The notes under the pieces: generated by a model
Told to the model about the DNA's origin: nothing
What the model saw: the letters and a program-made list of their open reading frames with translations, nothing else
The model's database searches: none
Assembly (NCBI GenBank): GCA_028994555.1
Contig: JARDVN010000001.1
Span: 868,001 to 932,000, forward strand
Origin: Citrobacter amalonaticus
GTDB lineage: Bacteria; Pseudomonadota; Gammaproteobacteria; Enterobacterales; Enterobacteriaceae
Reading direction: 5' to 3'
Length of the DNA: 64,000 bases
Shown: piece by piece, positions 1 to 15,194 of the stretch
How positions within the stretch are numbered: position 1 is the stretch's first letter
Layout of the letters: each line of letters begins with the position of its first letter
Position numbers and translations under genes: made by a program

Positions 1-199
1 TCTGATCAACCGACCAGCGCTCAGGGCGATAAAATTTAACGACAAAACGCTGACGGTCTTCATCCTGAAACTGATAGACGCGGTTTTCATAGCTGTTAAG
101 CGGGGTAAGACCAGAATCCACCCGGATCCCCTGCTCAAACAGCGCATCCATGATGGTATCCGGGTGTAATGTCTGGAAATTGAAAGCGTTGTTGTTCAT
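1..199 (-). CDS. srkA: SrkA stress response kinase, N-terminal part (gene runs off the window)
   Basis: The minus strand from the ATG at 197-199 reads an open frame to the window edge, beginning MNNNAFNFQTLHPDTIMDAL and continuing through RFVVKFYRPERW. This matches the first 66 or so residues of E. coli SrkA (YihE), a cytoplasmic Ser/Thr kinase of the choline-kinase-like fold linked to stress and cell death control. The visible part holds the start of the N-lobe, including the VVKFYRPERW strand. The gene lies 76 bases downstream of yihD on the same strand, as in E. coli where srkA leads to dsbA. The remainder is outside the window, so catalytic motifs cannot be checked. Confidence 0.93.
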   Translation of the reverse strand, partial: MNNNAFNFQTLHPDTIMDALFEQGIRVDSGLTPLNSYENRVYQFQDEDRQRFVVKFYRPERWSVDQ

Positions 200-275
200 C
201 CCATCATCCGGAAAATACGTCGAATGATTCAGGATATCATTTCATAACAGCTTCGGTGGCCCCGCTTACAAGCTT

Positions 276-546
276 TTACTCTTTAATTACGCCACGGGCG
301 CGCAACAGCGCCGTTTTGAAGTCTTCCTCGTAATCTTTCTGAATACCGGGAATAACCGCGTCTTTTGCCGAGTCGCGCATTTTCAGGTGATAGATCAGAA
401 TGTCGTCGGTTAAATCCGCCAGTTCACCGTCAAAACCTGACTCTTTCGCCAGTTTCTGCAAAAATTGCATCAGGTTCAGGTCGGGCTCTTTTTTGCCAGG
501 CTGGCTGGAGGAGTTCAATAACTTCATTCAGGCGTTTACATTTCAT
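276..546 (-). CDS. yihD: YihD, DUF1040 family protein (one-base frameshift near the 5' end)
   Basis: From the ATG at 544-546 the frame reads [19 protein letters not shown]. It then breaks at a run of six T (A on the coding strand) at 489-494, where five are expected, and resumes as [20 protein letters not shown] down to GVIKE at the stop at 276. Removing one base gives 89 residues, the length of E. coli YihD. The function of this small acidic protein is unknown. The short in-frame alternative start at 527 would lose the conserved N-terminus and is rejected. The gene is followed by srkA on the same strand and divergent from mobA. The frameshift is probably a sequencing error. Confidence 0.9.
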
Positions 547-615
547 GGTCGTGCTCCTTACTCTTGAGACAGACACGTTAGCAGGGTCAATCCCACAATA
601 AAAGAGGCGATATCA

Positions 616-1201
616 GTGAATCAGGATAGTGCAATAACTGGGGTTGTACTGGCGGGCGGAAAGGCCAGGCGGATGGGCGGCATTGATAAAGGCCTGCTTG
701 AGCTAAAAGGAAAACCCCTGTGGAAACATGTCGCCGATACGCTGTTATCGCAACTGGAGACGGTGATTGTGAATGCCAATCGCCATCAGGAGATTTATCG
801 CTCAGGCGGCCTGAAAGTCATTTCAGATGTGATGGCGGATTTTCCCGGTCCGTTGGCGGGTATGCTTTCTGTTTTCCACCAAGAGCGCGGTGACTGGTTC
901 CTTTTTTTGCCCCTGCGATACGCCGTTTATACCGTACACGCTTACCGAACGGTTACGTTCTCAGCGCGATCAGGCTCCAGTAGTCTGGGTGCACGACGGT
1001 GAACGCGATCATCCAACAATTGCACTGGTTCACCGCTCGGTCCAGCCATTTTTACAGGCGTATTTGCAGTCCGGAGAGCGGCGAGTAATGGTTTTTATGC
1101 GTCAGGCAGGTGGGCATGCCGTTGACTTCAGCGACTGCAAGGAAGCGTTTGTGAATGTGAATACCCTTGAGGAGCTTGATAAATGGCAGGAAAAACTATG
1201 A
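616..1201 (+). CDS. mobA: Molybdenum cofactor guanylyltransferase (one-base frameshift)
   Basis: MobA transfers GMP from GTP to molybdopterin to make the MGD form of the cofactor used by DMSO reductase family enzymes in the cytoplasm. The nucleotide-binding signature [14 protein letters not shown] is at residues 9-22, and DFPGPLAG and [11 protein letters not shown] follow as in the family. The frame breaks at a run of seven T at 902-908 where six are expected (WFLF then CPCDTPFIP). With one base removed the protein is about 194 residues, the usual length. The start is GTG at 616, preceded by an AAAGAGG ribosome site. The gene overlaps mobB by a few bases in an ATGA arrangement, so the two are co-transcribed. 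Confidence 0.92.
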
Positions 1202-1702
1202 TCCCTCTGTTGGCTGTCGCCGCGTGGAGCGGAACAGGAAAAACGACGCTGCTCAGGAAGCTCATCCCGGCGCTGTGCGCCGCCGGGATCCGCCCGGCGC
1301 TTATCAAGCATACACATCATGATATGGATGTGGATAAGCCAGGTAAAGACAGCTACGAACTCCGCAAAGCGGGGGGCGGCGCAAACCCTGGTCGCCAGCC
1401 AGCAACGTTGGGCATTGATGACTGAGACGCCTGAAGAACCTGAACTGGATTTAGCATACCTGGTCAGCAGGATGGATGTATCCAGGCTGGATATGGTTCT
1501 GGTCGAGGGGTTTAAGCACGAAGCCATACCTAAGATCCTGCTGTTCAGAAGCGATGCCGGGCATGATTACAGCGAGTTAACGCTGGATGAGCATGTGATT
1601 GCGGTGGCCAGTGATGTTGTATTGCCACTTGAAGTTCCGGTGCTGGATTTAAATGATGTGGATGTGATTGCGGAGTTTATTGTGGGGTGGAGTGCTATCT
1701 AA
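1198..1702 (+). CDS. mobB: Molybdopterin-guanine dinucleotide biosynthesis adaptor protein MobB (one-base frameshift)
   Basis: MobB is a GTP-binding P-loop protein that assists MobA. The Walker A motif [12 protein letters not shown] lies at about residues 7-18, followed by [20 protein letters not shown]. The frame breaks at six G at 1371-1376 where five are expected (RKAG then [14 protein letters not shown]). Removing one base gives about 167 residues, close to the 170 of E. coli. The start ATG at 1198 overlaps the mobA stop, and the family N-terminus MIPLL supports it over the upstream in-frame ATG at 1183. A REP-like palindrome and the terminator of the facing rRNA operon follow. Confidence 0.9.
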
Positions 1703-1708
1703 TGACTT

Positions 1709-1740
1709 GCCGGGTGGCGGCTTCGCCTTACCCGGCCTAC
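1709..1740. repeat. REP-like palindrome between mobB and the rRNA operon
   Basis: The stretch begins GCCGGGTGGCGGCTTCGCC and ends TTACCCGGCCTAC, an imperfect palindrome of the enterobacterial REP (palindromic unit) type. It sits between the convergent ends of mobB and the rRNA operon, the usual intergenic position for these elements. Confidence 0.75.
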
Positions 1741-1763
1741 AAAATCCGGTGGTCCAGAAACGC

Positions 1764-1790
1764 AAAAAAGCCCATCCGTCAGGATGGGCT
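1764..1790 (-). terminator. Intrinsic terminator of the rRNA operon
   Basis: On the minus strand the stem AGCCCATCCTGACGGATGGGCT is followed by a run of T, which is the classical rrn T1 hairpin. It begins 14 bases downstream of the 5S gene. Confidence 0.95.
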
Positions 1791-1803
1791 CTTCACTTGT
1801 TTG

Positions 1804-1923
1804 ATGCCTGGCAGTTCCCTACTCTCGCATGGGGAGACCCCACACTACCATCGGCGCTACGGCGTTTCACTTCTGAGTTCGGCATGGGGTCAGGTGGGAC
1901 CACCGCGCTACAGCCGCCAGGCA
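1804..1923 (-). rRNA. rrf: 5S ribosomal RNA
   Basis: The minus strand begins TGCCTGGCGGCTGTAGCGCG and ends AACTGCCAGGCAT, with the terminal stem paired. The span is 120 bases, the standard enterobacterial 5S length. It is the last gene of the operon, 194 bases after the 3' end of 23S; that spacer is about 100 bases longer than in E. coli. Confidence 0.98.
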
Positions 1924-1944
1924 AATTCTTGCTGCTCTGTACGC

Positions 1945-2065
1945 AATATTTTATCGCATCAGCTGCGTTGGCTGCATTCGCGAACGTCAGTCACATACTT
2001 CTGTATGCTCCTTCCGTCGCTTCATTTGCCGCCTTGCCGCTGCGCAAACTATTGCGCACTACAAT
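1945..2065. repeat. ERIC-like imperfect palindrome in the 23S-5S spacer
   Basis: The E. coli 23S-5S spacer is about 92 bases. Here it is 194 (1924-2117). The flanks match E. coli (ACAACGCCGAAGATGTTTTGG next to 23S), and the middle is extra. On the minus strand the extra part holds GGCGGCAA, GGAGCATAC...GTATGTGAC and GCAGCCAACGCAGC in the same order as the blocks of ERIC/IRU elements, although the sequence is diverged. I call it ERIC-like by layout; the exact ends are uncertain. Confidence 0.6.
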
Positions 2066-2117
2066 CCGGTATCAATGCTGAAAATCTCTCAGTCCGCCAA
2101 AACATCTTCGGCGTTGT

Positions 2118-5032
<2,915 letters not shown>

Positions 5033-5141
5033 TCACAACCCGAAGATGTTTCTTTCGATTCATCATCGTTTTGCGAAAATTTGAGAGACTCGAACACACA
5101 TGTCACTGTGTGTCGTTTCAATTTTCAGCTTGATCCAGATT

Positions 5142-5152
5142 TTTAAAGAGCA
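5142..5152 (-). promoter_or_regulatory. Spacer boxA antitermination site
   Basis: The minus strand reads TGCTCTTTAAA just upstream of 23S, between tRNA-Ala and 23S. This is the spacer copy of boxA, which loads NusB/NusE and keeps transcription of the long rRNA genes resistant to Rho. Confidence 0.75.
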
Positions 5153-5213
5153 AAACTTCGCAGTGAACCCTTTCAGGTACACTCTGAAGTTTTCTTGATT
5201 ACGTTCTACAGTA

Positions 5214-5289
5214 TGGTGGAGCTATGCGGGATCGAACCGCAGACCTCCTGCGTGCAAAGCAGGCGCTCTCCCAGCTGAGCTATAGCCCC
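5214..5289 (-). tRNA. alaT: tRNA-Ala (anticodon UGC)
   Basis: The minus strand begins GGGGCTATAGCTCAGCTGGG and ends in TAGCTCCACCA, with TGC in the anticodon loop (CTTTGCACG). The length is 76 bases with the CCA encoded. It lies in the 16S-23S spacer behind tRNA-Ile, the Ile-Ala type of rrn operon. Confidence 0.98.
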
Positions 5290-5403
5290 ATACAGTGTAG
5301 TCAGAACCTCTGTACCGATAATTTTTCCTGAGACAAGGCGTGGAATGGCGAAGCATACTTAAAGTATGCGAGTCGTTTCACAACGCAGTATTCAGGGAAA
5401 ATT
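5290..5403. repeat. Extended tRNA-Ile/tRNA-Ala spacer with a nested stem-loop
   Basis: The gap between the two spacer tRNAs is 114 bases, where short E. coli spacers have about 42. It contains the perfect dyad GCATACTTAAAGTATGC at about 5353-5369, inside a longer imperfect inverted repeat whose outer arms read CCTGAGAC and GTATTCAGG. This resembles the interchangeable stem-loop inserts known in enterobacterial rrn spacers. No coding potential is seen. Confidence 0.6.
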
Positions 5404-5480
<77 letters not shown>

Positions 5481-5549
5481 GTAGAGGTTTTACTGCTCGT
5501 TTTTCATCAGACAATCTGTGTGAGCACTACAAAGGCAGGTTCTTTAAGG

Positions 5550-7094
<1,545 letters not shown>

Positions 7095-7226
7095 AAGTTT
7101 GATGCTCAAAGAATTAAACCTCGTAATGAATTACGTGTTCACTCTTGAGACTTGGTATTCATTTATTGTCCGAGGACATTAAGAATCCATGTCACTTTGA
7201 GTGCCCACACAGATTGTCTGATAAAT

Positions 7227-7238
7227 TGTTAAAGAGCA
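7227..7238 (-). promoter_or_regulatory. Leader boxA antitermination site
   Basis: The minus strand reads TGCTCTTTAACA, the consensus rrn boxA, between promoter P2 and 16S. With NusA/B/E/G and SuhB it forms the rRNA antitermination complex. Confidence 0.9.
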
Positions 7239-7275
7239 GTGCCGCTTCGCTTTTTCTCAGCGGCGCGGGGTGTGC

Positions 7276-7303
7276 ATAATACGCTTTCCCGCTTCAGAGT
7301 CAA
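7276..7303 (-). promoter_or_regulatory. rRNA operon promoter P2
   Basis: On the minus strand a -35 box TTGACT (7298-7303) and a -10 box TATTAT (7276-7281) are separated by 16 bases, and a GC-rich discriminator follows. The position close to the 16S leader is that of rrn P2. Confidence 0.9.
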
Positions 7304-7395
7304 GCATTTATTTTTGCTTTTCTCTGTGGGTATTCATCGCTGAATCCCGCTGACCCGGCGGCTTGCGTGCCGTTGTTCCGTGTCAGTGGAGGCGC

Positions 7396-7423
7396 ATTAT
7401 AGGGAGTTATTTCGGGCTGACAA
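7396..7423 (-). promoter_or_regulatory. rRNA operon promoter P1
   Basis: On the minus strand a -35 box TTGTCA (7418-7423) and a -10 box TATAAT (7396-7401) are 16 bases apart, followed by a GCGCC discriminator. AT-rich sequence upstream (AAATTATTTTAAATTTCC) fits an UP element. P1 is the growth-rate and ppGpp controlled promoter. P1, P2 and the leader fill 7095-7472, and I see no gene there. Confidence 0.9.
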
Positions 7424-7472
7424 GGGGAAATTTAAAATAATTTCTCAACCGCGCATTTTTTACTCTTTGCGT

Positions 7473-8018
7473 TTATTTAACCACCGAATCGGGAGTTAAC
7501 TGAGCGATTTCGCGGGCAAAACTCGCGACCTGTTCCCAGTCGGTATAGATAACCTCTTTACGCGTATCCGTTTCGCCGCCCGACATTTTCATAATAAGTT
7601 TAATCATGATGCGGTCATACCAGCGATAGCGTGGGTAGAGCAACGCGCCGGCGATAACGGCAGTGCGATCCGGCCGCCATTGTGAATTCATCAAGAATTT
7701 GCGCGCGTAGCTGTTGGTCTGCGGTGTCCGTTTTTCAGGTTTACGCGCCACCAGGTTGACGGAGTAAAAAGCGCTTGGCATATGATTCAGTCGTGTCGCA
7801 TGTTTCTTCACAAACTCAAGGAACGCAGAATGATAGTGTCCATAACGAATGGATGCGCCAATGACAACGCGGTCATAGCATTCCCAGTCGGGTTCTTCGG
7901 TACGATGCAAATTGAGTACATCCGCCCAGATACCAAGTTCTTTGAGTTCCGACGCCAGATAAGCGGCGATTTCCCGGGTTTGCCCATCACGGGATGAAAA
8001 AAGAATCAATGTTTTCAC
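7473..8018 (-). CDS. hemG: Menaquinone-dependent protoporphyrinogen IX dehydrogenase HemG
   Basis: HemG oxidises protoporphyrinogen IX to protoporphyrin IX in haem synthesis and passes electrons to quinones at the inner membrane. The protein is 181 residues, as in E. coli. It has a flavodoxin-like fold with the FMN phosphate loop [13 protein letters not shown] at about residues 6-18 and the long-chain insert [19 protein letters not shown] at about residues 129-147, which marks HemG against true flavodoxins. It starts 11 bases after trkH ends, on the same strand, forming a pepQ-yigZ-trkH-hemG run that stops before the rRNA promoter region. Confidence 0.96.
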   Translation of the reverse strand: MKTLILFSSRDGQTREIAAYLASELKELGIWADVLNLHRTEEPDWECYDRVVIGASIRYGHYHSAFLEFVKKHATRLNHMPSAFYSVNLVARKPEKRTPQTNSYARKFLMNSQWRPDRTAVIAGALLYPRYRWYDRIMIKLIMKMSGGETDTRKEVIYTDWEQVASFAREIAQLTPDSVVK

Positions 8019-8029
8019 GTGTTACTCCA

Positions 8030-9483
8030 TTATTCACGCCAGAAGGTCGGGGTAAAAAGTACCAGCAAAGTGAAGACTTCCAGACGACCGAACAGCATAT
8101 TGGCAATCAGGATCCATTTTGCCACAGGATTCATACTGGCAAAGTTGTCTGCCACCACGCCCAGCCCAGGCCCAAGGTTGTTAAGTGTCGCCACCACGGA
8201 AGCAAAGGCGGAGAAATCGTCCACGCCGGTCGCGATAATCGCCAGCATACTGACAATAAAGACCAGCGCATACGCCGAGAAAAATCCCCAGACCGCTTCA
8301 AGAATACGTTCCGGTAGCGCACGATTCCCCAGCTTGATGCTATAGACCGCATTGGGATGCACCAGACGCTTCAGCTCACGGTTCCCTTGTTTAAACAGCA
8401 AGAGGATACGAATCACCTTCAGTCCCCCCGCCGGTTGACCCCGCACAGCCGCCGATAAACGCGGAGCAGAGCAGCAGTACCGGCAGGAAAAGCGGCCAGC
8501 GCGCAATACTGTCGGTGGTAAAACCGGCTGTGGTGGCCATTGATACAACCTGGAAGAAGGCCTGATTGAGTGTGGTCAGCGCGGAGCTATAGATGTTATG
8601 GAACCACAACACCAGCGTGCAGATGACTACCAGCGTCAATTGCACGCCGATGAACATACGAAACTCCGGATCACGCCAGTAAACCTTCAGGCTGCGGCCA
8701 CTCAGCAAAGAGAAGTGCAGGCCATAGTTACAACCGGAGATTAATAAGAAGATAGCGATAATAGTGTTAATGGTTGGACTATCAAAATAGCCCACGCTGG
8801 CATCATGAGTAGAAAACCCGCCGATCGCGATGGTGGCAAAGCTGTGCCCGATGGCATCAAATGCAGGCATCCCGGCAAACCACAATGCCAACGCGCAGGC
8901 CACGGTCAGCAGGACGTAGATCAGCCACAGCGTTTTTGCCGTTTCGGCGATACGCGGGCGCATTTTGTTATCTTTCAGCGGTCCAGGCATTTCAGCGCGA
9001 TAGAGCTGCATTCCCCCGACGCCGAGAATAGGGAGAATCGCCACGGCCAGCACAATGATCCCCATCCCGCCAAACCATTGCAGCATCTGGCGATAAAAGA
9101 GGATCGCATGCGGTAGCGAATCCAGCCCCACCAGCGTAGTAGCGCCGGTCGTGGTCAGTCCGGAGAATGATTCGAAGAACGCATCGGTAATCGTGAGGTT
9201 CGGGCTTTCAGAAAAAATGAAGGGCAACGCACCCACGCTACCCAGCACGGTCCAGAACAGCACCACGATCAGAAACCCTTCACGGGATTTCAGTTCGCCT
9301 TTTTCACGGCGGTTTGGCCACCACAGCATGGAGCCAATCACCAGCGCGACAAAAAAAGGTTTGCGTAAATGCACGCCCCGCCCCATCACGATAGATAAGC
9401 GCTACCAGCCCCGGAAGGATCATCGTGCCCGAAAATAAGATGACCAGTAGTCCAACGATTCGGGTAATGGCGCGAAAATGCAT
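8030..9483 (-). CDS. trkH: Trk system potassium uptake protein TrkH (two one-base frameshifts)
   Basis: TrkH is the inner membrane K+ channel subunit of the Trk system, working with TrkA. The repaired protein is 483 residues, the E. coli length, starting MHFRAITRIVGLLVILFSG at 9483. Selectivity-filter segments are visible as SGLTTTGAT, IAIGGFSTHD, TTAGFTTDS and NLGPGLG, which are the four P-loops of the SKT family. The frame breaks at seven A at 9351-9357 (six expected, QTFFVALVIG) and at six C at 8424-8429 (five expected, GSTGGGLKVIRILL). Both are +1. The second break falls inside the GSTGGG segment of a membrane protein, so the raw sequence cannot encode a working channel. Confidence 0.94.
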
Positions 9484-9521
9484 CTCTGCCGCTTCCTTAG
9501 TTCTTCAAAATGAGGTGGGGA

Positions 9522-10136
9522 TTATTCTTCAATCGCTAACAATTGCAATGAACCACGGCTAAAATCCGCCAGCTTTGCTGAAAATTCATCCACTTTCGCA
9601 TAAGGAAGCGCCACCCGTAACCGAACGAATGCCTGGAAGTCACTGGTGACAATTTTGCCATCATGTTGACCCAGAAGTGTTTCAACGCCAGCCAACTGTG
9701 CGTACTCACAATGCAAAGTATATTCGGTTAATGGCGTCTTGCGCTGTGTCGTTAACTGGCGCAATGCCTGATTTACGCCACCGCCGTAGGCTTTCACCAG
9801 TCCGCCTGTACCGAGCAAGATCCCACCGTAGTAACGCACCACAACGGCAGTAATCTCACCCACACCGCTGCCCATCAACTGCGCGAGCATCGGCTTGCCT
9901 GCCGTACCCGCCGGTTCGCCGTCATCTGAAAAGCCCAACTGCTGCGAGTCATCCGGCGCTCCCGCCACCCACGCAACGCAATGGTGACGGGCATCCGGAT
10001 GCTCCGCTCTCACGGACTCCACAAACGCTTTCGCCGCCTCAACGCCATCGGTATGAGCCAACAGCGTGATGAAGCGGCTTTTTTTGATCTCTTCGACAAC
10101 CGTAACCGGCGCCGCAGGGATTAACCAACTGTCCAT
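9522..10136 (-). CDS. yigZ: YigZ, IMPACT family (UPF0029) protein
   Basis: The protein is 204 residues and intact. The N-terminal UPF0029/IMPACT domain runs from about residue 17 to 125 with the signature DDGEPAGTAGKPML and the glycine-rich VVRYYGGILLGTGGLVKAY. The C-terminal DUF1949 domain is at about residues 140-195. The family is related to regulators of translation stress in eukaryotes; the bacterial role is not settled. Its start overlaps the pepQ stop by one base (TGATG), so translation is probably coupled. Confidence 0.93.
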   Translation of the reverse strand: MDSWLIPAAPVTVVEEIKKSRFITLLAHTDGVEAAKAFVESVRAEHPDARHHCVAWVAGAPDDSQQLGFSDDGEPAGTAGKPMLAQLMGSGVGEITAVVVRYYGGILLGTGGLVKAYGGGVNQALRQLTTQRKTPLTEYTLHCEYAQLAGVETLLGQHDGKIVTSDFQAFVRLRVALPYAKVDEFSAKLADFSRGSLQLLAIEE

Positions 10137-11467
10137 CAGGCCAGTTTCAGATCCCGAGTCATGTTCTCAACGTTGTTTTCGTGGATGACGACGTTGTCTT
10201 CAATACGAATGCCACCAAACGGTTTCAACGCTTCAATTTTCTGCCAGTTGAAGTGTTTGCTGAACTGCCCTTCACGCCACGGCGCGAGAAGGGATTCGAT
10301 AAAGTAAAAACCCGGCTCAATGGTCAGCACCATGCCAGGCTCAAGCACGCGGGTGCAGCGCAGGTAAGGATATTTGGACGGCGCGGCGAGATGTGTACCG
10401 CTGTCATCCTGCATAAAGCCTGCCACATCATGTACCTGAAGACCCAGCGGGTGGCCAATACCGTGCGGCATAAACGGTCCGGTGAGATCGTTTTCGACCA
10501 TCGCCTCTTCGCTCATGTCAGTAACGATTTGGTGCTTACGCAGCAGCTTCGCAATCCGCTGATGGAACTGAATATGATAATCCACATAGCTGACGCCCGC
10601 TTTCATCGTCGCAATTAGCGCCAGCTGTTCGTCATTCACATCTTTTACTAACTGCGCATACTCGTTGTCGCTTTTCGCCGACCAGGTCCGGGTCAGATCT
10701 GCTGCATAGCCGTTGTACTCCGCTCCGGCATCCAGCAGGAAACTACGAATGTCAGACGGCGCCTGATGATCCAGCTTCGTATAATGCAGAACCGACGCAT
10801 GCTCGTTCAGCGCCACAATATTGCTGTACGGCACATCGGTGTCGCGATGACCGGTCGCAGTCAGATAGGCCAGGTTGATATCGAACTCGCTCATGCCTGA
10901 ACGGAAGGCCTCTTCCGCCGCACGGTGCCCATTCACCGCCATTTTCTGCGCTTCGCGCATGCAGGCCAGTTCATAATCCGTTTTGTAGGCACGGTAATAG
11001 TGCAGATAGTCGATTACCCCTTTCGGGTTGATATTGCTGGCAGCAATATCCAGTTGCAACGCACGCTCCGGAACCGGGCCGATATAGCCAATATTACCGC
11101 GCGCGGCGGGTAGCTGACTGCCTATGCCATCCGCTTTCGGCAGGGCAATCACCTCAACTTCTTCTGTCCAGAAGGAGGTCGGCAGCGGTTCAACGTTGTG
11201 CCAGTAGTCAACAGGCAAATAGAACCACAGTTTAGGCTTGTTCACCCCGTCAACCAGCAACCAGCAGTTTGGCACCTGAGTCACTGGCACCCAGGCTTTG
11301 AACTGCGGATTGACCTTAAACGGGTAAGGATGATCGTCGAGGAAGACGTTAACCAACTCGCCGGAGTGGATAAGTAGCGCATCAAGTTTAAAGCGCTCCA
11401 GCGCATCACGCGTCCGTTCTTGCAGGGTAACGATATGATTTTTATAGAGTGCGGCCAGTGATTCCAT
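10136..11467 (-). CDS. pepQ: Xaa-Pro dipeptidase PepQ
   Basis: PepQ is a cytoplasmic metallopeptidase that hydrolyses dipeptides with C-terminal proline. The 443 residues equal the E. coli length. The C-terminal pita-bread fold carries the five metal ligands in [40 protein letters not shown] and [11 protein letters not shown] (two Asp, one His, two Glu). It heads the pepQ-yigZ-trkH-hemG run and is divergent from fadBA, with which it shares a 188-base control region. Confidence 0.96.
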   Translation of the reverse strand: MESLAALYKNHIVTLQERTRDALERFKLDALLIHSGELVNVFLDDHPYPFKVNPQFKAWVPVTQVPNCWLLVDGVNKPKLWFYLPVDYWHNVEPLPTSFWTEEVEVIALPKADGIGSQLPAARGNIGYIGPVPERALQLDIAASNINPKGVIDYLHYYRAYKTDYELACMREAQKMAVNGHRAAEEAFRSGMSEFDINLAYLTATGHRDTDVPYSNIVALNEHASVLHYTKLDHQAPSDIRSFLLDAGAEYNGYAADLTRTWSAKSDNEYAQLVKDVNDEQLALIATMKAGVSYVDYHIQFHQRIAKLLRKHQIVTDMSEEAMVENDLTGPFMPHGIGHPLGLQVHDVAGFMQDDSGTHLAAPSKYPYLRCTRVLEPGMVLTIEPGFYFIESLLAPWREGQFSKHFNWQKIEALKPFGGIRIEDNVVIHENNVENMTRDLKLA

Positions 11468-11613
11468 TTTCTATCCTTCTGTTTTTCGACCTCAAGTCTC
11501 CGCATCTTAGCACATCGATTCACGAGAGCGTGATTTCTGCCAGGTGTGATCGGATCGGCATTTTTTTAATCAGTCATTTGCATTTTTTTAACATAAAATA
11601 CACACTTCGCTTC

Positions 11614-11630
11614 ATCTGGTATGACCAGAT
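11614..11630 (+). promoter_or_regulatory. FadR operator upstream of fadB
   Basis: The 17-base sequence ATCTGGTATGACCAGAT is a near-perfect palindrome and matches the FadR operator of E. coli fadBA apart from the centre. It lies 26 bases upstream of the fadB start. FadR represses fatty acid degradation genes and leaves the DNA when long-chain acyl-CoA binds. Confidence 0.93.
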
Positions 11631-11655
11631 CACCTTGCGGATTCAGGAGACTGAC

Positions 11656-13845
11656 ATGCTTTACAAAGGCGACAACCTGTACCTCGACTGGCTGGAAGAT
11701 GGCATCGCCGAACTGGTGTTCGATGCCCCAGGCTCAGTGAACAAACTCGACACGGCGACCGTCGCCAGTCTCGGCCAGGCACTTGACGTGCTGGAAAAAC
11801 AAACAGATTTAAAAGGGCTGCTGCTACGTTCGAATAAAGCGGCTTTTATCGTCGGTGCCGATATCACCGAATTTCTTTCGCTGTTTCTCGTTCCTGAAGA
11901 ACAACTCAGCCAGTGGCTGCATTTTGCTAACAGCGTCTTTAACCGCCTGGAAGATCTGCCGGTCCCAACCCTCTCTGCGGTTAACGGTTATGCGCTGGGC
12001 GGCGGCTGCGAATGCGTACTGGCGACCGATTACCGCCTGGCAACGCCGGATCTGCGGATCGGTCTGCCAGAAACAAAGCTGGGCATCATGCCCGGCTTTG
12101 GTGGTTCCGTACGTATGCCGCGTATGTTAGGCGCGGACAGCGCACTGGAGATTATTGCTGCTGGCAAAGATGTGGGTGCCGAGCAGGCGCTGAAAATCGG
12201 CCTGGTCGACGGCGTGGTGAAAGCGGAAAAACTGATTGAGGGCGCAAAAGCGGTTCTACGTCAGGCCATCAACGGCGATCTCGACTGGAAAGCAAAGCGT
12301 CAGCCGAAGCTGGAACCGCTGAAGCTCAGCAAAATTGAAGCCGCCATGAGCTTTACCATTGCCAAAGGTATGGTCGCACAAACGGCAGGCAAACATTACC
12401 CGGCCCCGATGACCGCGGTGAAAACCATTGAAGCCGCCGCGCGCTTTGGCCGTGAAGAAGCGCTGAATCTGGAAAACAAAAGCTTTGTCCCGCTGGCACA
12501 TACCAATGAAGCCCGCGCCCTGGTCGGTATCTTCCTTAACGACCAGTATGTGAAAGGCAAAGCGAAGAAGCTGACCAAAGACGTTGAGACGCCGAAACAG
12601 GCCGCTGTACTGGGTGCAGGCATTATGGGCGGCGGTATCGCCTATCAGTCGGCATGGAAAGGCGTGCCGGTTATCATGAAAGATATCAACGACAAATCGC
12701 TGACGCTTGGGATGACCGAAGCCGCCAAATTGCTTAACAAACAGCTTGAGCGAGGCAAAATTGACGGTCTGAAGATGGCTGGCGTGATTTCGACCATTCA
12801 CCCTACGCTGGACTATGCCGGTTTTGATCGCGTCGACGTGGTAGTGGAAGCCGTCGTCGAAAACCCGAAAGTAAAAAAAGCCGTACTGGCGGAAACCGAA
12901 GATAAGGTTCGCCCGGATACCGTGCTGGCATCGAACACCTCCACCATTCCCATTAGTGAACTGGCAAGCGTGCTGAAACGCCCGGAAAATTTCTGCGGGA
13001 TGCATTTCTTTAACCCGGTTCACCGGATGCCGCTGGTTGAGATCATTCGTGGCGAGAAAAGCTCCGATGAAACCATCGCGAAAGTGGTCGCCTGGGCAAG
13101 CAAAATGGGCAAAACACCGATTGTGGTGAACGACTGTCCTGGCTTCTTTGTTAACCGCGTGCTGTTCCCTTACTTCGCGGGGTTCAGCCAGTTACTGCGC
13201 GACGGTGCGGACTTCCGCAAGGTCGACAAGGTGATGGAAAAACAGTTCGGCTGGCCGATGGGCCCGGCGTACCTGCTTGACGTTGTGGGCATTGATACCG
13301 CACATCACGCGCAGGCCGTGATGTCCGCAGGCTTCCCACAGCGGATGCAAAAAGATTATCGCGACGCGATTGATGCGCTGTTTGACGCCAGTCGCTTTGG
13401 TCAGAAGAACGGTCTGGGCTTCTGGCGCTATAAAGAAGACAACAAAGGTAAGCCGAAGAAAGAAGAGGATGCCACCGTTGACGACCTGCTGGCTGACGTC
13501 AGCAACGCGAAGCGTGATTTCAGCGAAGACGAGATTATCGCCCGCATGATGATCCCGATGGTCAACGAAGTGGTGCGCTGTCTGGAGGAAGGCATTATCG
13601 CCAGTCCGGCTGAGGCCGATATGGCGCTGGTTTACGGTCTGGGCTTCCCGCCGTTCCACGGCGGCGCATTCCGCTGGCTGGATACGCTCGGCAGCGCGAA
13701 ATATCTCGATATGGCGCAACAGTATCAGCACCTCGGCCCGCTGTATGACGTGCCGGAAGGTCTGCGTAACAAAGCGCGTCATAACGAACCCTATTATCCC
13801 ACGGTTGAGCCTGCCCGTCCGGTTGGCGACCTGAAAACGGCTTAA
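11656..13845 (+). CDS. fadB: Fatty acid oxidation complex alpha subunit FadB
   Basis: FadB carries enoyl-CoA hydratase, delta3-delta2 isomerase, 3-hydroxyacyl-CoA epimerase and 3-hydroxyacyl-CoA dehydrogenase activities of aerobic beta-oxidation. The protein is 729 residues from the ATG at 11656, the E. coli length; the open frame extends further upstream, but the AGGAG site and the family N-terminus [13 protein letters not shown] fix this start. The hydratase half shows [18 protein letters not shown] and [15 protein letters not shown] with the catalytic glutamates. The NAD site [10 protein letters not shown] is at about residue 320, and [10 protein letters not shown] and [15 protein letters not shown] with the catalytic His follow. 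It is in an operon with fadA, nine bases apart. Confidence 0.97.
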   Translation: MLYKGDNLYLDWLEDGIAELVFDAPGSVNKLDTATVASLGQALDVLEKQTDLKGLLLRSNKAAFIVGADITEFLSLFLVPEEQLSQWLHFANSVFNRLEDLPVPTLSAVNGYALGGGCECVLATDYRLATPDLRIGLPETKLGIMPGFGGSVRMPRMLGADSALEIIAAGKDVGAEQALKIGLVDGVVKAEKLIEGAKAVLRQAINGDLDWKAKRQPKLEPLKLSKIEAAMSFTIAKGMVAQTAGKHYPAPMTAVKTIEAAARFGREEALNLENKSFVPLAHTNEARALVGIFLNDQYVKGKAKKLTKDVETPKQAAVLGAGIMGGGIAYQSAWKGVPVIMKDINDKSLTLGMTEAAKLLNKQLERGKIDGLKMAGVISTIHPTLDYAGFDRVDVVVEAVVENPKVKKAVLAETEDKVRPDTVLASNTSTIPISELASVLKRPENFCGMHFFNPVHRMPLVEIIRGEKSSDETIAKVVAWASKMGKTPIVVNDCPGFFVNRVLFPYFAGFSQLLRDGADFRKVDKVMEKQFGWPMGPAYLLDVVGIDTAHHAQAVMSAGFPQRMQKDYRDAIDALFDASRFGQKNGLGFWRYKEDNKGKPKKEEDATVDDLLADVSNAKRDFSEDEIIARMMIPMVNEVVRCLEEGIIASPAEADMALVYGLGFPPFHGGAFRWLDTLGSAKYLDMAQQYQHLGPLYDVPEGLRNKARHNEPYYPTVEPARPVGDLKTA

Positions 13846-15018
<1,173 letters not shown>

Positions 15019-15027
15019 GGCTATAAC

Positions 15028-15092
15028 GTAGGCCCGATAAGCATCGCGCCATCGGGCTTTTGCCGGGAGGCGCTGCGCTTTCCCGGCCTACG
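15028..15092. repeat. REP-like element pair after fadA
   Basis: Two GC-rich imperfect palindromes lie in tandem: GTAGGCCCGATAAGC...ATCGGGC, and GCCGGGAGGCGCTGCGC...CCCGGCCTAC. They lie between fadA and its terminator and are of the BIME type. Confidence 0.7.
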
Positions 15093-15152
15093 AGAGGTAT
15101 CTCACCGCCACTGGCACCATTGGCGAAGAGAGACAGTTTAGTTGCCGTTCTT

Positions 15153-15177
15153 CCCGCCTGTCAGGGGCGGGTTTTTT
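15153..15177 (+). terminator. Intrinsic terminator of fadBA
   Basis: The stem CCCGCC...GGCGGG with a TGTCAGG loop is followed by six T. It lies just before the facing 3' end of fre. Confidence 0.9.
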
Positions 15178-15194
15178 CTTCTTCGTTGCTCTTC

